A stretch of DNA of 64,000 bases from Gemmiger sp. An120 (GTDB lineage: Bacteria > Bacillota > Clostridia > Oscillospirales > Ruminococcaceae): NCBI RefSeq assembly GCF_002160955.1, contig NZ_NFLN01000015.1, positions 1 through 64,000 on the forward strand. Reading direction: 5' to 3'. Below, in pieces: positions 34,915 through 44,607 of this stretch. The position numbers were made by a program, and so were the translations under genes. The first letter of the stretch is position 1. Every line of letters begins with the position of its first letter. Below the pieces are notes generated by a model. It searched no databases, was not told the DNA's origin, and saw only the letters and a program-made list of their open reading frames with translations.

Positions 34915-36675
34915 ATGGAACTGTTTGTTTCCATCCTGAATATGAGCATTGCCTCAAGCGTGTTGTTTTTGCTCGTGCTGCTGCTGCGCAGATTGCTGCG
35001 TGGTCTTGGCAGCGCGGGCTTTTTGTATCTTCTCTGGCTGCCGCTTTTGTTCCGTATGCTGGTGCCCTATTCGCTGCCCAGCCCGGCCAGCCTGTTCAAT
35101 CTGTTTGGGAAATCCCTGTCCACGCCCGGCGGCGTCCTGCTTTCGGTAACGTATTTTGATCCTCAGCAGCCGGTACTGCAAAGCGTGGCAGGCGGTGAGC
35201 ATCTGGTTACAAAAGAACTGCTGGGATTTGCCGCCGGTCTGTGGGCTGCTGTGGCGGTGATACAGGCGGTATGGGTGCTGGCGCGGTATTTCCTGCTGCG
35301 CAAAAAGCTGGCCCATGGCCGCAGCGCCGACCTCACGGCCATGGAGTCCCTGTTTGCCCGTGCAACAGGGGGAAAACGGGTTCCGGTAATCTACACCACG
35401 GCGGTAGCGGCGCCCCTGGTATTTGGCTTTCTTCACCCGAAGATCGCACTGCCTGTCAAGATGCAGGGGCAGACGGAGGGCACCGAGTATATTCTGCTGC
35501 ATGAACTGACCCATGTGCGCCGCCGGGATTACATGGTTCTGCAGCTGTTTACAGCGGCGGCGATCCTCCATTGGTTCAATCCGCTGGCCTGGCTGGCCCG
35601 GCGGCTTATGATCCAGGATATGGAGGCCGCCTGCGATGAGCGTGTACTGGGGCTTCTGAACTCGGACCGGCGGGTGGAGTATGCCCAGACCCTGCTGAAC
35701 TGGGCGGATACCCGCCGGCATTCTCTGCAGTACGCGAATTTTGGCCGAAGTGCGGCCAAACAGCGGATCCTGCGGGCGCTGAACTGGCAGCAGCTGCCGC
35801 CGTGGGCAGAAATGGTGCTGGCGGTGGTGGTCTGCGGGGTGTTTACCTGTGCCCTGACCAATCCCGTGCTGGCGGATGGCCATTACCTGCCGGTATCCTC
35901 GCCCTTTGTGAGGGAGCAGCAGCGGGAGATGTTCCGTTCTGCCGCCCGGCAGCTGGTTACGGCGCTGGAAACCGGTGACGCCGCGCAGTTGGCGCAGCTT
36001 GCCAGCATGGATCCGGCCTATTACGAGCCGGTGTATGCGCCGCTTGGCGGTGTGCATCTGCGTGTGGAGGATGCGCGGCTTTACTGCAACAGCAACCATT
36101 CGGCGGAGGTGTACCTGACGGTGGAGGTGCTGGAGGGCGGCGGTGTGTACAGCGAGGGCGAAGGCGTGCTGGTGGCCCGCCTGTCCCAAACCGGGTATCG
36201 GGATGAGCCGTTTGTCACCTGCCTGATGCCCCAGAAAAAGTACGAGGATATCCGCCTGCTGGAGGACACAAACGAAGCGGTGCGTCTGGCAGTACGCCTG
36301 GCCGGCAGCCTGGACGGGGGCGGAGAGGACAAAAGCTTTACCGCCGGTGGACTTTCGCCCGTGACGGTGGCAAAGGTGTGCATGCAGAGCGCTATAGCCG
36401 ACAAAGGGGAAACTTCCCCATTTACCCGGGAACGCATGGCGCAGCTGGCAAACGAGTATTTTGCCATTGATGGCTTTTTCTGTGATGACCCGGCGGTATA
36501 CGACGCGGCCGCCGATTGCTATTACCTTTCTGAATTAGAGAGGGAAGCCTGCTACCCGGTGGAGTTTGCCCAGGCTGAAAATGGGCATACCACCGTTACA
36601 GTGGAAAGCTACCGGGATCCCATGAGCGTATTTCCCGAAACAAAGCTGGAATGCCAGCTGACCAAAGTAGCCTGA
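34915..36675 (+). CDS. M56 (BlaR1-like) membrane metallopeptidase
   Basis: The 586-residue protein has N-terminal membrane helices, the zinc motif HELTHV near residue 195 with the family RRRDYMV extension, a fourth helix near residue 305 and an outer C-terminal domain of about 260 residues. That domain does not resemble a penicillin-binding sensor, so the signal is probably not a beta-lactam. M56 sensors cut or inactivate their BlaI partner. The start at ATG 34915 begins MELFVSIL. Confidence 0.85.
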   Translation: MELFVSILNMSIASSVLFLLVLLLRRLLRGLGSAGFLYLLWLPLLFRMLVPYSLPSPASLFNLFGKSLSTPGGVLLSVTYFDPQQPVLQSVAGGEHLVTKELLGFAAGLWAAVAVIQAVWVLARYFLLRKKLAHGRSADLTAMESLFARATGGKRVPVIYTTAVAAPLVFGFLHPKIALPVKMQGQTEGTEYILLHELTHVRRRDYMVLQLFTAAAILHWFNPLAWLARRLMIQDMEAACDERVLGLLNSDRRVEYAQTLLNWADTRRHSLQYANFGRSAAKQRILRALNWQQLPPWAEMVLAVVVCGVFTCALTNPVLADGHYLPVSSPFVREQQREMFRSAARQLVTALETGDAAQLAQLASMDPAYYEPVYAPLGGVHLRVEDARLYCNSNHSAEVYLTVEVLEGGGVYSEGEGVLVARLSQTGYRDEPFVTCLMPQKKYEDIRLLEDTNEAVRLAVRLAGSLDGGGEDKSFTAGGLSPVTVAKVCMQSAIADKGETSPFTRERMAQLANEYFAIDGFFCDDPAVYDAAADCYYLSELEREACYPVEFAQAENGHTTVTVESYRDPMSVFPETKLECQLTKVA

Positions 36676-36759
36676 TTTTTTGCAGTACAAAAAGGTAAAA
36701 AACCTATTGCTTTTTCTGCGGGAATGATGTATCCTTTCATCAGCGGATGGTTATATCAA

Positions 36760-36785
36760 GATAAAATATTTTATCGCGATATAAT
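36760..36785 (+). promoter_or_regulatory. AT-rich palindromes and -10 before the surface-protein gene
   Basis: GATAAAATATTTTATC (36760-36775) is a perfect 16-bp palindrome, overlapped by TATCGCGATA (36772-36781), and runs into TATAAT (36780-36785). No good -35 is seen. A BlaI-type or other dimeric repressor could bind here. Confidence 0.45.
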
Positions 36786-36839
36786 AATATTGTGCACCTG
36801 ATCGCCCGCCCGGGCGAACAGGGGAAAGTGAGGAACGTG

Positions 36840-39800
36840 ATGAAGCAGAAAAAACGAAGCCTTGTCCGGCGGATTGCGGCCCTGGGGCTCTGCCTTGCGT
36901 TGACAGCCAGTGCACTGTCGCCGCTGGCGTTCGCCCAGGACGGCGTGACGGTGGAAGCCATACCTGACGCAAGCCAGATGCAGCCAGCGGAGAGCGCGGC
37001 ACAGGATGAGCCTGAAACCCAGCCGGCGGAGGAGGTTGTCCCCGCGGTGTCCAATGAAAGCAAAGTACCCGAAGAAGCGCCGGACGCAGAGCCCCTCGCG
37101 GAAGGCCGCGGCCTGTGCGTGGGCAATTGGGGTGCAGATGGCTATGAATATATTTTTGACGGCGGGACGCTGCCGATGGGGAATACCAGTTATTACCTGC
37201 ATATAAAGAACGGCAGTCAGGTTGATCCGGTGTCCAAATCCAAGGTGACGGTTCAATATCTCACCATGGGGGACGAGCCCATTTCTGACGACGTGATGCG
37301 GGCGCAGCTTCAAAGCGATTTTTACGGCGCTATGCTGATCAACACGTTCCTGGACACCGAGGCGTGCCGTCAGTTCTGGACGGCGCACAAGGACGATACA
37401 GCGTACAAGATCCGCATCACCTATGCCCCCGACGGGCAGGAAGCCCAGACCATCACCTTAACCAAGCAGCTGAAAAAGTCCTCGGGCGTAAACACCGGGA
37501 GCCTTTCTAACCCGGCTGTTATCACCTATGAGGGCGATGGGTTGTTTCGGTTCAGCAGCCCGTGGTGGGACGAGGATGAGGTTCAGCCTGTATCGGGAGA
37601 AAGCGCCTTCCCGCTGGCATCGGACGTTTCCATTACCGGCGGCCTGGAAACCTATTTTACCTTGGTGGATGAGCCTTGGCTCCGTTTCGGCGGAGAGACG
37701 GTCCACCTCAAGGCCACCGCAGCTCTGGACAGTCTGGAAATCGGCGCACAGCTGACCGGTGAGCTTTCCTTCACAGATGAGGTTACCGGGGAAACGCACA
37801 GCCAGCAGCTTACCTACACCCATCAGAAGCTGCAGACCCCGGCTGTCTGGTACATGGTGGAAAATGGCGCACTGAGCGTGAACACCAGCCCGACGGTTTT
37901 CGCCGGCAGTTCCGTTACCGTGCAGCTGCGCCTGTATAAGTACAGCTCGATGGGTTTCCCCATCGATACGGAAACCTATCCTGTCACCATGGAAGATCTG
38001 GATATCTCCCAGTTGGCAGAAGGGGTGACTGCCACTGTGCTGGAGGACGGCCGGACGGTGGAACTGCGCTATGAATCCACGGGCCGGGATGATGAGTGGG
38101 TTTCCAAACTGGGTCTGGCCGCTGATGGCCGTTATACGGCAGCCAATGAATGGAGCGGCGTATTTACCCTGACCATGAAGCCCAATTATTATCGATATGA
38201 GCGCAGTGGGACCGGTTCTTTTACCCGCGCCTTTGCTGGTTCCTACCGGATCATCCCTGTGATGCAGGACGGTACCCTGGCTGACAGCAAAGAAGATCTG
38301 GCCAACAGCGGCCTCACCTTTACCTGCAGCGGCCTGAAAGACGGAGAGAGCTTTGACGACGTGTTCTATACCCTGGAAGCGCCGACTACGTATTACGATA
38401 ACGGCACTACCCGTCAGGTATGGGCCTATGTGCTGTTCCCGCTGCGCGCCATCGGGGAGGGCAATTCGGTCAAACTGAATATGCTGTGCGAAGGCAAGAC
38501 GGTGGGCAGCGAGCCGGTCAACGCAGGTACCCATTATGAGGACTTCCTGACGATTCTCTATAACGGCACGGTGATCGAGCGGGGCGTGGAAAAGCTGCCT
38601 TCCTTCGAGCAGAACAGCAGCTTCTTCCTGGGCGGCCAGAATATGGACGAACAGGGCGGTAACGATCCCAGTATCCCGGTAATCACCGGCGAAGTCACGG
38701 TCACCGGTGACGCGGCCCAGAATATCCATGTGCTTTGGGCCGAGAACGAATCCTGCATCGGTATCGTCTACAAGGAAAACCAGGTGCCGGGCCAGGCGGT
38801 CATCTCCATTCCCACCGGCCCGAAGCCGGGCAGCGGCACCGCCCCGGAAAAGAATATTCAGATCCTCGTCAACTTCGGCAACGCGGCCGCTTTCGGCCAG
38901 TATATACTCAGCGGCGGAACGGGTATCGTGAAATTCAAACTGATGGACGACCTGGAGTACGCCTACACCAACGGCAGCTTCAACTTTGAAGCGCTGGATG
39001 TGGCCCGTGCCCGCTTTGTGGAAAACGGCCCCTTCGAACTGTTTTTCTATGGCCGCTACGAGTCGTACGACGGTTCCGAACGGCTGGGCTGCACTTTTGG
39101 CAGCGAGCTGGTGGAGAAGGTGGAGTTTGAAAGCTCCGATCCCACCATCCTCAAGATCACCAAGAACCTGAACAAAGCGGATCTCAAGGACGAGAAAAAC
39201 AACTCGGATGCGGCTTTCGGTGTCCAAATCACCCCCATGGGCAAGACCGGCAGCTGCAATATCACCGCTACCATCACCTTCAAGACCCCGGATGTGGCCG
39301 GCACCAAAACCGCCACCATCGGCTATACCTTCAAGGTCGTCAGCAACGCCGCGGTGGAGACCAAGTCCGCAACGCCCGAGACTCTCCAGAGCATTCTGGA
39401 CAGCCTGCCCACCTCCGACATCCCCACCGTTATCGAGCTGGCGGGCGGTGAGTATGCCATGGATCTGGTCATCGAGCAGAAAAACGTCATCCTCCGCAGC
39501 AAAGACCCCAAGAACCCGGCCATCTTCACCGGTACCCCCGGTGCCGGTACGTCCGATTCGCTGGCAAAAGCGAATATGAAGCAGGAATCTTTTATCGTGC
39601 GCATCAATCCCTACAATGCTTCGCTGGTGCTGGAGAATATTGTCATCGACGGCAAAGGGGTGCGCAGCGGCGCGACCCATACCTGTGACATGCACTCCAT
39701 GATCCGGGTACCCGCTCCGTATACCCTGAAAAACTGCACCATCCGCAACTGTGTGATCGGCGTGGAGGGCATCCACGAAAACAGCATCTATCTGCGGGGC

Positions 39801-41582
39801 TGCACGGTGCAGAACTGTCAGGTGGGCGCTGAGTGGGTAAGCTGCTTCAACACCCTCTTTACCGATAATATTATCGCCCGCCTGTATTATGGCGTTACCC
39901 GCTTCTGCGATTTCAGCGGAAACGACTATGACGTTGCGGGCCAGTATTCGGCGTACGGCGATGTGATCATCCAGCAGTCCATGACCCAGAACTTCTGGGG
40001 TATGGTGGACGGCGAAGTAAAGACCGGCCCGTCGGTTGCCATGATCGCAATGGGCGATTATGTCATCAGAACGGGGGATACCATCAAGGCAAATCTGGAC
40101 GGCGAACAGGATGTCACCGTTTATTCGTCGCCCTACTACCTGGATCAGGCCCACAGCAAATTGAATGTGGATCTGACTACCACCGAAGTGCAGGATGGCA
40201 CCGCCGTGCTGCCCCTGCAGCAGCCGGAAAGCGGCGAGACCGACTCCCTGCTGCTCACCGCCGAGGCCTTTGCCGCTCTGCAGAAAGATGGGCTGGCGGT
40301 CAGCGCCCCCATCCAGAACAACGAGGGCAAGAAATTTGCCTCCTGGGCTTTCCCGGAGATTACCAACGCCGGTATTGAAACAAACCTGAACCTGTCCGAT
40401 GAGCTGTCCGATAAGGGCCAGAGCACCGTGGACAAGCTGCCGCAAGAGGATCAGGACAAGATCCGGCAGGAGGTCAACCTGAGCCATAACGGTGAACTGC
40501 CCGGCCGTGCTACCATCCGCATCAAGGCTACCGATGTGCCCGACGGTGACGTGAACAACCTGTTCCTCTATTGGGTCAAGCCGGACGGCACCATCGTACC
40601 CGCCGAAGTGGTGGAAGTGAAATACGACGCGCAAACCAATGAGTACATTATCACGGTGGATCACTGCTCGGAGTATGTCATCACCAGCGGTGAACTGACC
40701 AGCATTTCCGAGCCCGTTCCTACCCCCACCCCGGACGGCGGTTCTTCGGGCGGCTCCACGGGCGGTGGTTCCAGTGAGACCCCGGCCCCCAGCGCGGCGC
40801 CCACTGCAACCCCGGCACCCGGTCAGACCGGCAATACCCAGAAGCCGGACGATCCGTCCAGCGACAATACCCAGGACAACCTGTACAGCGCCCAGCAGGT
40901 AATGGACGCCTTCAAGGCCCAGCCGGGTGACGTGGTTCTGCGGCTGAACGACCGCACCGAGATCAGCCAGACGGCGTTTGCGCTGCTCATGGAACGCACC
41001 GAGGGTGTCCTGCGTCTGGAGAGCAGCGATTGCGCCTGGGTCTTTGACCGGGCGGATCTGGTCAGCAGCGAGCTGCCCGGCGGCGTCTTTGACGTGTCGG
41101 TAAACCGCCAGCTGGATCAGGCAACGCTGGACCGAATCCGCAGCTATACCGGCGATGCCCCCATGACAGCACTGGATACCGCGTTCTCCGGTGCGCTGCC
41201 CGGCAAGGCCATTTTGGAAATCACCGTGGATCCCGCCATCTTTGCCAATACCCGCTGCGGCCTGTTCTACCTGCCCGCCGCGGGTGACCCCGAGCGGATC
41301 GCCACCGTGGAGGTGGATGCCAACGGCCTGGCAAAGCTGCCGCTGGAGCACTGCTCGGTCTACTATCTGGCGGTGGAGGAAACTCTGCCTGCCGGGTCCG
41401 GCAGCGAGTCTGCGGAATCCGCACCGGATTCCTCCGCCCCGGCCGAGTCCTCTCCCGAGGCATCGGAAGAAACAGCGTCCAACCAGGGCGGTTCTCTGGC
41501 GGCGCCTCTGATTCTGGCGGGCCTGGCACTGGCAGCGGTGGCTGCGGCTGTGTTCTTCCTCACCCGCCGCCGCGGAGAATAA
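36840..41582 (+). CDS. Giant surface protein with beta-helix region and C-terminal anchor helix
   Basis: The 1580-residue protein has a Sec signal peptide (about residues 1-32, ALGLCLALTASALSPLAFAQ), several beta-rich repeats to about 840, a parallel beta-helix region from about 850 to 1060 (TIRNCVIGVEGIHENSIYL), then further Ig-like parts. A Gly/Ser/Pro/Thr linker lies near 1295-1340, and a C-terminal helix plus RRRGE from about 1555 anchors it in the membrane. No LPXTG motif. It is probably displayed outside the cell; ligand or glycan target unknown. ATG 36840 has GTGAGGAACG before it. Confidence 0.85.
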   Translation: MKQKKRSLVRRIAALGLCLALTASALSPLAFAQDGVTVEAIPDASQMQPAESAAQDEPETQPAEEVVPAVSNESKVPEEAPDAEPLAEGRGLCVGNWGADGYEYIFDGGTLPMGNTSYYLHIKNGSQVDPVSKSKVTVQYLTMGDEPISDDVMRAQLQSDFYGAMLINTFLDTEACRQFWTAHKDDTAYKIRITYAPDGQEAQTITLTKQLKKSSGVNTGSLSNPAVITYEGDGLFRFSSPWWDEDEVQPVSGESAFPLASDVSITGGLETYFTLVDEPWLRFGGETVHLKATAALDSLEIGAQLTGELSFTDEVTGETHSQQLTYTHQKLQTPAVWYMVENGALSVNTSPTVFAGSSVTVQLRLYKYSSMGFPIDTETYPVTMEDLDISQLAEGVTATVLEDGRTVELRYESTGRDDEWVSKLGLAADGRYTAANEWSGVFTLTMKPNYYRYERSGTGSFTRAFAGSYRIIPVMQDGTLADSKEDLANSGLTFTCSGLKDGESFDDVFYTLEAPTTYYDNGTTRQVWAYVLFPLRAIGEGNSVKLNMLCEGKTVGSEPVNAGTHYEDFLTILYNGTVIERGVEKLPSFEQNSSFFLGGQNMDEQGGNDPSIPVITGEVTVTGDAAQNIHVLWAENESCIGIVYKENQVPGQAVISIPTGPKPGSGTAPEKNIQILVNFGNAAAFGQYILSGGTGIVKFKLMDDLEYAYTNGSFNFEALDVARARFVENGPFELFFYGRYESYDGSERLGCTFGSELVEKVEFESSDPTILKITKNLNKADLKDEKNNSDAAFGVQITPMGKTGSCNITATITFKTPDVAGTKTATIGYTFKVVSNAAVETKSATPETLQSILDSLPTSDIPTVIELAGGEYAMDLVIEQKNVILRSKDPKNPAIFTGTPGAGTSDSLAKANMKQESFIVRINPYNASLVLENIVIDGKGVRSGATHTCDMHSMIRVPAPYTLKNCTIRNCVIGVEGIHENSIYLRGCTVQNCQVGAEWVSCFNTLFTDNIIARLYYGVTRFCDFSGNDYDVAGQYSAYGDVIIQQSMTQNFWGMVDGEVKTGPSVAMIAMGDYVIRTGDTIKANLDGEQDVTVYSSPYYLDQAHSKLNVDLTTTEVQDGTAVLPLQQPESGETDSLLLTAEAFAALQKDGLAVSAPIQNNEGKKFASWAFPEITNAGIETNLNLSDELSDKGQSTVDKLPQEDQDKIRQEVNLSHNGELPGRATIRIKATDVPDGDVNNLFLYWVKPDGTIVPAEVVEVKYDAQTNEYIITVDHCSEYVITSGELTSISEPVPTPTPDGGSSGGSTGGGSSETPAPSAAPTATPAPGQTGNTQKPDDPSSDNTQDNLYSAQQVMDAFKAQPGDVVLRLNDRTEISQTAFALLMERTEGVLRLESSDCAWVFDRADLVSSELPGGVFDVSVNRQLDQATLDRIRSYTGDAPMTALDTAFSGALPGKAILEITVDPAIFANTRCGLFYLPAAGDPERIATVEVDANGLAKLPLEHCSVYYLAVEETLPAGSGSESAESAPDSSAPAESSPEASEETASNQGGSLAAPLILAGLALAAVAAAVFFLTRRRGE

Positions 41583-41607
41583 TCTGTCTGCAGTCTGACA
41601 GTAACCC

Positions 41608-41646
41608 AATGCCCCCGTCCGGCGCAAGCCGGGCGAGGGCATTTAT
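41608..41646 (+). terminator. Terminator after the surface protein
   Basis: AATGCCC...GGGCATTT forms an imperfect long hairpin (inner CCGGC/GCCGG) with a short T-tail. Confidence 0.55.
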
Positions 41647-41652
41647 GTTGGA

Positions 41653-42039
41653 TTACCGGCCCCAGAGTTCCACGATTACGCTGCCCCGGGTATCCGGTTC
41701 GATTGTGATGACAAAGTCGGCCTGCCCGGCGCTGCCGGCAGAAAGGGAAAGGCTTTCCGCACAAGGTTCCTCCGGACTGACGGTGTAGGCCCATTCTTCT
41801 CCCGCACAGCTTGCCGATACAGCAAGGGTTCCGCTTTCGCAGCTGGCCTGAATCTTCACCTGATATTCCGTTCCATCCTCCAGCACAAGGGCCTTTTCCA
41901 CCCGGGAATACGCTTCCTCATACTCTTCCGGGTAAAAGTGGTACTCAAAATTCTGCCGCAGCTCGTAGTCCGGCTGGCTGCCGCAGGCAACCAGAGCAGC
42001 CGCCAGAAGTGCTGCCATCAAACATTTACACCATTTCAT
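41653..42039 (-). CDS. Small lipoprotein linked to the ABC transporter
   Basis: The 128-residue protein has a lipoprotein signal and lipobox LVAC near residue 19. The mature part is beta-rich (ALVLEDGTEYQVKIQASCES). Its ATG 42039 overlaps the 3' end of the ABC ATPase gene by 14 bases, so it is coupled to it and probably belongs to the same envelope system. It is last in the ECF-sigma-controlled operon. Function unknown. Confidence 0.7.
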   Translation of the reverse strand: MKWCKCLMAALLAAALVACGSQPDYELRQNFEYHFYPEEYEEAYSRVEKALVLEDGTEYQVKIQASCESGTLAVSASCAGEEWAYTVSPEEPCAESLSLSAGSAGQADFVITIEPDTRGSVIVELWGR

Positions 42040-42706
42040 CCTGGATAATCCTCCCGTCCTGGATTGTGATCTGCCGCTTTGCATAGGCGGCAACCTGCCG
42101 GTCGTGGGTAATCAGCACAACCGTGCCGCCCCGGGCATGAAACCGGGCAAACAGATCCATGATTTCCTTGCCGGTCTGGCTGTCCAGCGCACCGGTGGGC
42201 TCGTCCGCCAGCAATACCTCCGCACCGCAGGCAATGGCCCGGGCAATCGCAGCCCGCTGTTTCTGCCCGCCGGAAAGCTCGCCGGGCCTCTTTTGTGCCA
42301 GTCCGGCAATCCCCACAGCGGTCAGCGCCGCCATGGCGCGCGTTTTCCGTTCTGCCCGGGGCAGGGCTTGCCGCAGCAGGGGAACCTCCACGTTTTCCCG
42401 CACAGTGTACCGGTCCAGCAGGGCGAAATTCTGGAATACAAAGGCGATCCGGCGGCCGCGGATCTGGGCCAGCTGGTTTTCTCCGGCGCGGCTCATGTCC
42501 ACCCCGTCAAACCGATAGATGCCGGAGGTGGGAAGATCCATGCAGCCGATCAGATTCAGCAGGATGGTTTTGCCGGAACCGGATGCCCCCATGATCGCCG
42601 CAAATTCCCCGGTCCTGATCGAAAGGCTTACACCTCGCAGCGCCGGGTATGCGGTGCCGCCGCTATGGTAGACCTTGGTTACATTCTCCAGTTCAATCAG
42701 CGCCAT
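42026..42706 (-). CDS. MacB/LolD-type ABC transporter ATPase
   Basis: The 226-residue ATPase has Walker A GASGSGKT, signature LSGGQKQRAAIARAIA, Walker B VLLADEPTGALD and the switch His in ITHDRQ. It matches the MacB/LolD/BceA class, which serves FtsX-type permeases that act on lipoproteins or peptides. It overlaps the larger permease gene by 14 bases. Confidence 0.9.
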   Translation of the reverse strand: MALIELENVTKVYHSGGTAYPALRGVSLSIRTGEFAAIMGASGSGKTILLNLIGCMDLPTSGIYRFDGVDMSRAGENQLAQIRGRRIAFVFQNFALLDRYTVRENVEVPLLRQALPRAERKTRAMAALTAVGIAGLAQKRPGELSGGQKQRAAIARAIACGAEVLLADEPTGALDSQTGKEIMDLFARFHARGGTVVLITHDRQVAAYAKRQITIQDGRIIQDEMV

Positions 42707-43958
42707 TGGCTTCTCCTCCTGTCAATTGAGATGGCTGACACCGCAAAATCATGGCCGCCGGTATCGCTGCTGCTGCGATGGTCAGCAGCAGGGCGGCTGC
42801 CAGGCATAAAGGCAGGGAAACCCGCCAGTGGGCCGCCAGCAGAATATCCCGGAACAGATCGTCGCTTCCGGCAAACTCCCGCAGCTTGTACAGCCAGGCC
42901 GCCAGAGCGGCCGGCGCCGCAACCAGCAGAAGCTCCAGCCCCATACAGAGCGCCAGATCCCGCCGGGTAAAGCCGCAGGCCAGCAGAACGCCGTATTCCC
43001 GGCGCTTGAGCAGGATGCCGGTTGCCGAAACCGAGAGCAGCGAAGCCGCTGCCATCCCCGCTACAAACGCCGCCAGTGCCGTCTGCCGCCGGGTGAATAC
43101 GCCGGTTTCCCGGCAGTAGGCGTGGAATTCTTCTGCAAGAAGCGCCGCCTTTGCCGCAAACCCATGCTGCGCCGGATAGGTCTGTATCGCCTGCGTCACC
43201 GCGTTCAGGTCTACATCGGTATCCAGCCGCACATAGGTGTTGTGCAGGCAGGACAGCTGGGTCATCAGATCCCCGTCCGCGGATGGGGCAAAGGGGGCAA
43301 TGAACCACCCGTCCAAAGAAACCATCGGGAACCGGATCAGATCGTCCTCCTCCACCCAGCGGCTGCCCCGGGGAAAATATTCCATCACCTCGTAAACCTC
43401 GCCGGTACGCTCGTCGGTCAGGCGAGTGCCTATCGGCAGAATCCCGGCAAACACCTCGCTGGCGTACAAGGGCAGCGCACCGGAAGCAGACTGCGCGTGT
43501 TCCGTAAGATTGCCCTGCACAAAAGGCAGAAGCGCTTCGTCTACGCTGAGAAGTTGGCTGATACCGGGATAATCCTCATACTTCCCGCCCGCCAGAACCC
43601 GGCTGTTGACAGCCTGATAGTCTGCCCGGTCTTTCAACTCGGCAAAATACATCCCGGTGGCATCGAACCGCCCCACCGCCTGTACGCCGGGCAGCCCGGC
43701 AATATACGCCCGATACTGGCGCAGCGTATGGGGCAGGGAAGGGTTTTCTTCCATATCTCCGTAATCCAGATGCAGGATCGTTTCCAGGGGAAAAGCCAGA
43801 CTGTCCGCAAAGGTATCCTGCTGCCAGAACGCCGCGGCTGCATTGGTGAGGGCGCTTAAAACGGTGAGCATTGCCGCAAAGCTGACACAAAACAACAGCA
43901 GCGTGCGCCGCTTCTGCCGCAGAACCTCCCGAACAGCCCAATAGAACCGTACATTCAT
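42693..43958 (-). CDS. FtsX-domain ABC permease, large subunit
   Basis: The 421-residue permease has one N-terminal helix (about residues 20-42), a large outer domain (about 50-290) and three C-terminal helices with an FtsX core (LKRREYGVLLACGFTRRDLAL). Its ATG 43958 overlaps the stop of the smaller permease. Together with that gene and the ATPase it forms an MacB/FtsX-like transporter. The long plus-frame extension to 44711 is not coding. Substrate unknown, envelope stress or antimicrobial peptide defence inferred from sigma control. Confidence 0.8.
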   Translation of the reverse strand: MNVRFYWAVREVLRQKRRTLLLFCVSFAAMLTVLSALTNAAAAFWQQDTFADSLAFPLETILHLDYGDMEENPSLPHTLRQYRAYIAGLPGVQAVGRFDATGMYFAELKDRADYQAVNSRVLAGGKYEDYPGISQLLSVDEALLPFVQGNLTEHAQSASGALPLYASEVFAGILPIGTRLTDERTGEVYEVMEYFPRGSRWVEEDDLIRFPMVSLDGWFIAPFAPSADGDLMTQLSCLHNTYVRLDTDVDLNAVTQAIQTYPAQHGFAAKAALLAEEFHAYCRETGVFTRRQTALAAFVAGMAAASLLSVSATGILLKRREYGVLLACGFTRRDLALCMGLELLLVAAPAALAAWLYKLREFAGSDDLFRDILLAAHWRVSLPLCLAAALLLTIAAAAIPAAMILRCQPSQLTGGEANGAD

Positions 43959-44488
43959 CAGCAAACTACCTCCGCAGGCCGGATTTTCAAGATGCGGATA
44001 CCCGGTACCAGCAGGGCAAGAAACAAGGTCATCATCAGCAGCACCCCTGTACCCAGCAGAAAAAACGGGGTGAGCCGCAGCGAAAACGCCCCGCTGCTCT
44101 CCCGGGCCAGAATCGCCAGCAGCAGACCGCTGATTCCCAGGCTGCCGCCCAGCTGTCCGGCCATCTCCCGAATCACCAGTCCGATCAGCTGCCGGTTGGA
44201 CCAGCCGAACGCTTTTCGTACCGCCATCTCCCGCCGCCGGCTCACAATCCAGTAGTTGGTAACCGCAAACCCGTTCACAACCGAGAACAGATATAAAGAG
44301 AGCGCCAGCGAAAGCCCGGTATTCTGCATAGTGGCATAAATGGGGGCCTCGCTGCCGGTCTGCGCCAGTGCGCTCAGTACGGCATCCACCGAACTGATGC
44401 CGATCAATACCGCCGTCAGGGAAACAGCAAAACCGCCCATCAGCAAAATTGTTGTTGGCCGGCAGTTCCGCCGCAGAACCTGCCGCAT
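43958..44488 (-). CDS. FtsX-domain ABC permease, small subunit
   Basis: The 176-residue protein has four membrane helices with an FtsX core (SRRREMAVRKAFGWSNRQLIG) but lacks a large outer domain, so it is a short partner of the following permease. The start at ATG 44488 has AGAGGTGG in front. Fused in other species, the two parts would form one long permease; a natural split is possible. It is first in the ABC operon and lies behind an ECF-type promoter (44522-44547). Confidence 0.75.
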   Translation of the reverse strand: MRQVLRRNCRPTTILLMGGFAVSLTAVLIGISSVDAVLSALAQTGSEAPIYATMQNTGLSLALSLYLFSVVNGFAVTNYWIVSRRREMAVRKAFGWSNRQLIGLVIREMAGQLGGSLGISGLLLAILARESSGAFSLRLTPFFLLGTGVLLMMTLFLALLVPGIRILKIRPAEVVC

Positions 44489-44521
44489 AGGGACCACCTC
44501 TTTCTGTATGTTTGCCTGTAA

Positions 44522-44547
44522 GACCGCGCAGCAGCCGATCCGTTACA
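44522..44547 (-). promoter_or_regulatory. ECF-type promoter of the ABC transporter operon
   Basis: TGTAAC (44547-44542), 16 bases, GGTC (44525-44522). Compared with the sigma gene promoter 45784-45759 it shares TGTAACG, the 16-base spacing and GTCTTA, so both are probably read by the same ECF sigma factor. Confidence 0.65.
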
Positions 44548-44558
44548 CACGTCCGGAG

Positions 44559-44595
44559 AAAAAGAAAAACCGCACCGAAAAATCCCGGTGCGGCT
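44559..44595 (-). terminator. Terminator between anti-sigma gene and ABC operon
   Basis: AGCCGCACCG and CGGTGCGGTT pair on the minus strand, followed by TTTCTTTTTCT. It separates the sigma/anti-sigma transcript from the ABC operon, which then needs its own promoter. Confidence 0.9.
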
Positions 44596-44607
44596 CTTGT
44601 ATCTGTT

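Noticed and set aside
37458-41642. Very long minus-strand frame over the surface protein
   Set aside because: It is a GC shadow of the 1580-residue gene; composition is not protein-like, and the plus strand has signal peptide and anchor.
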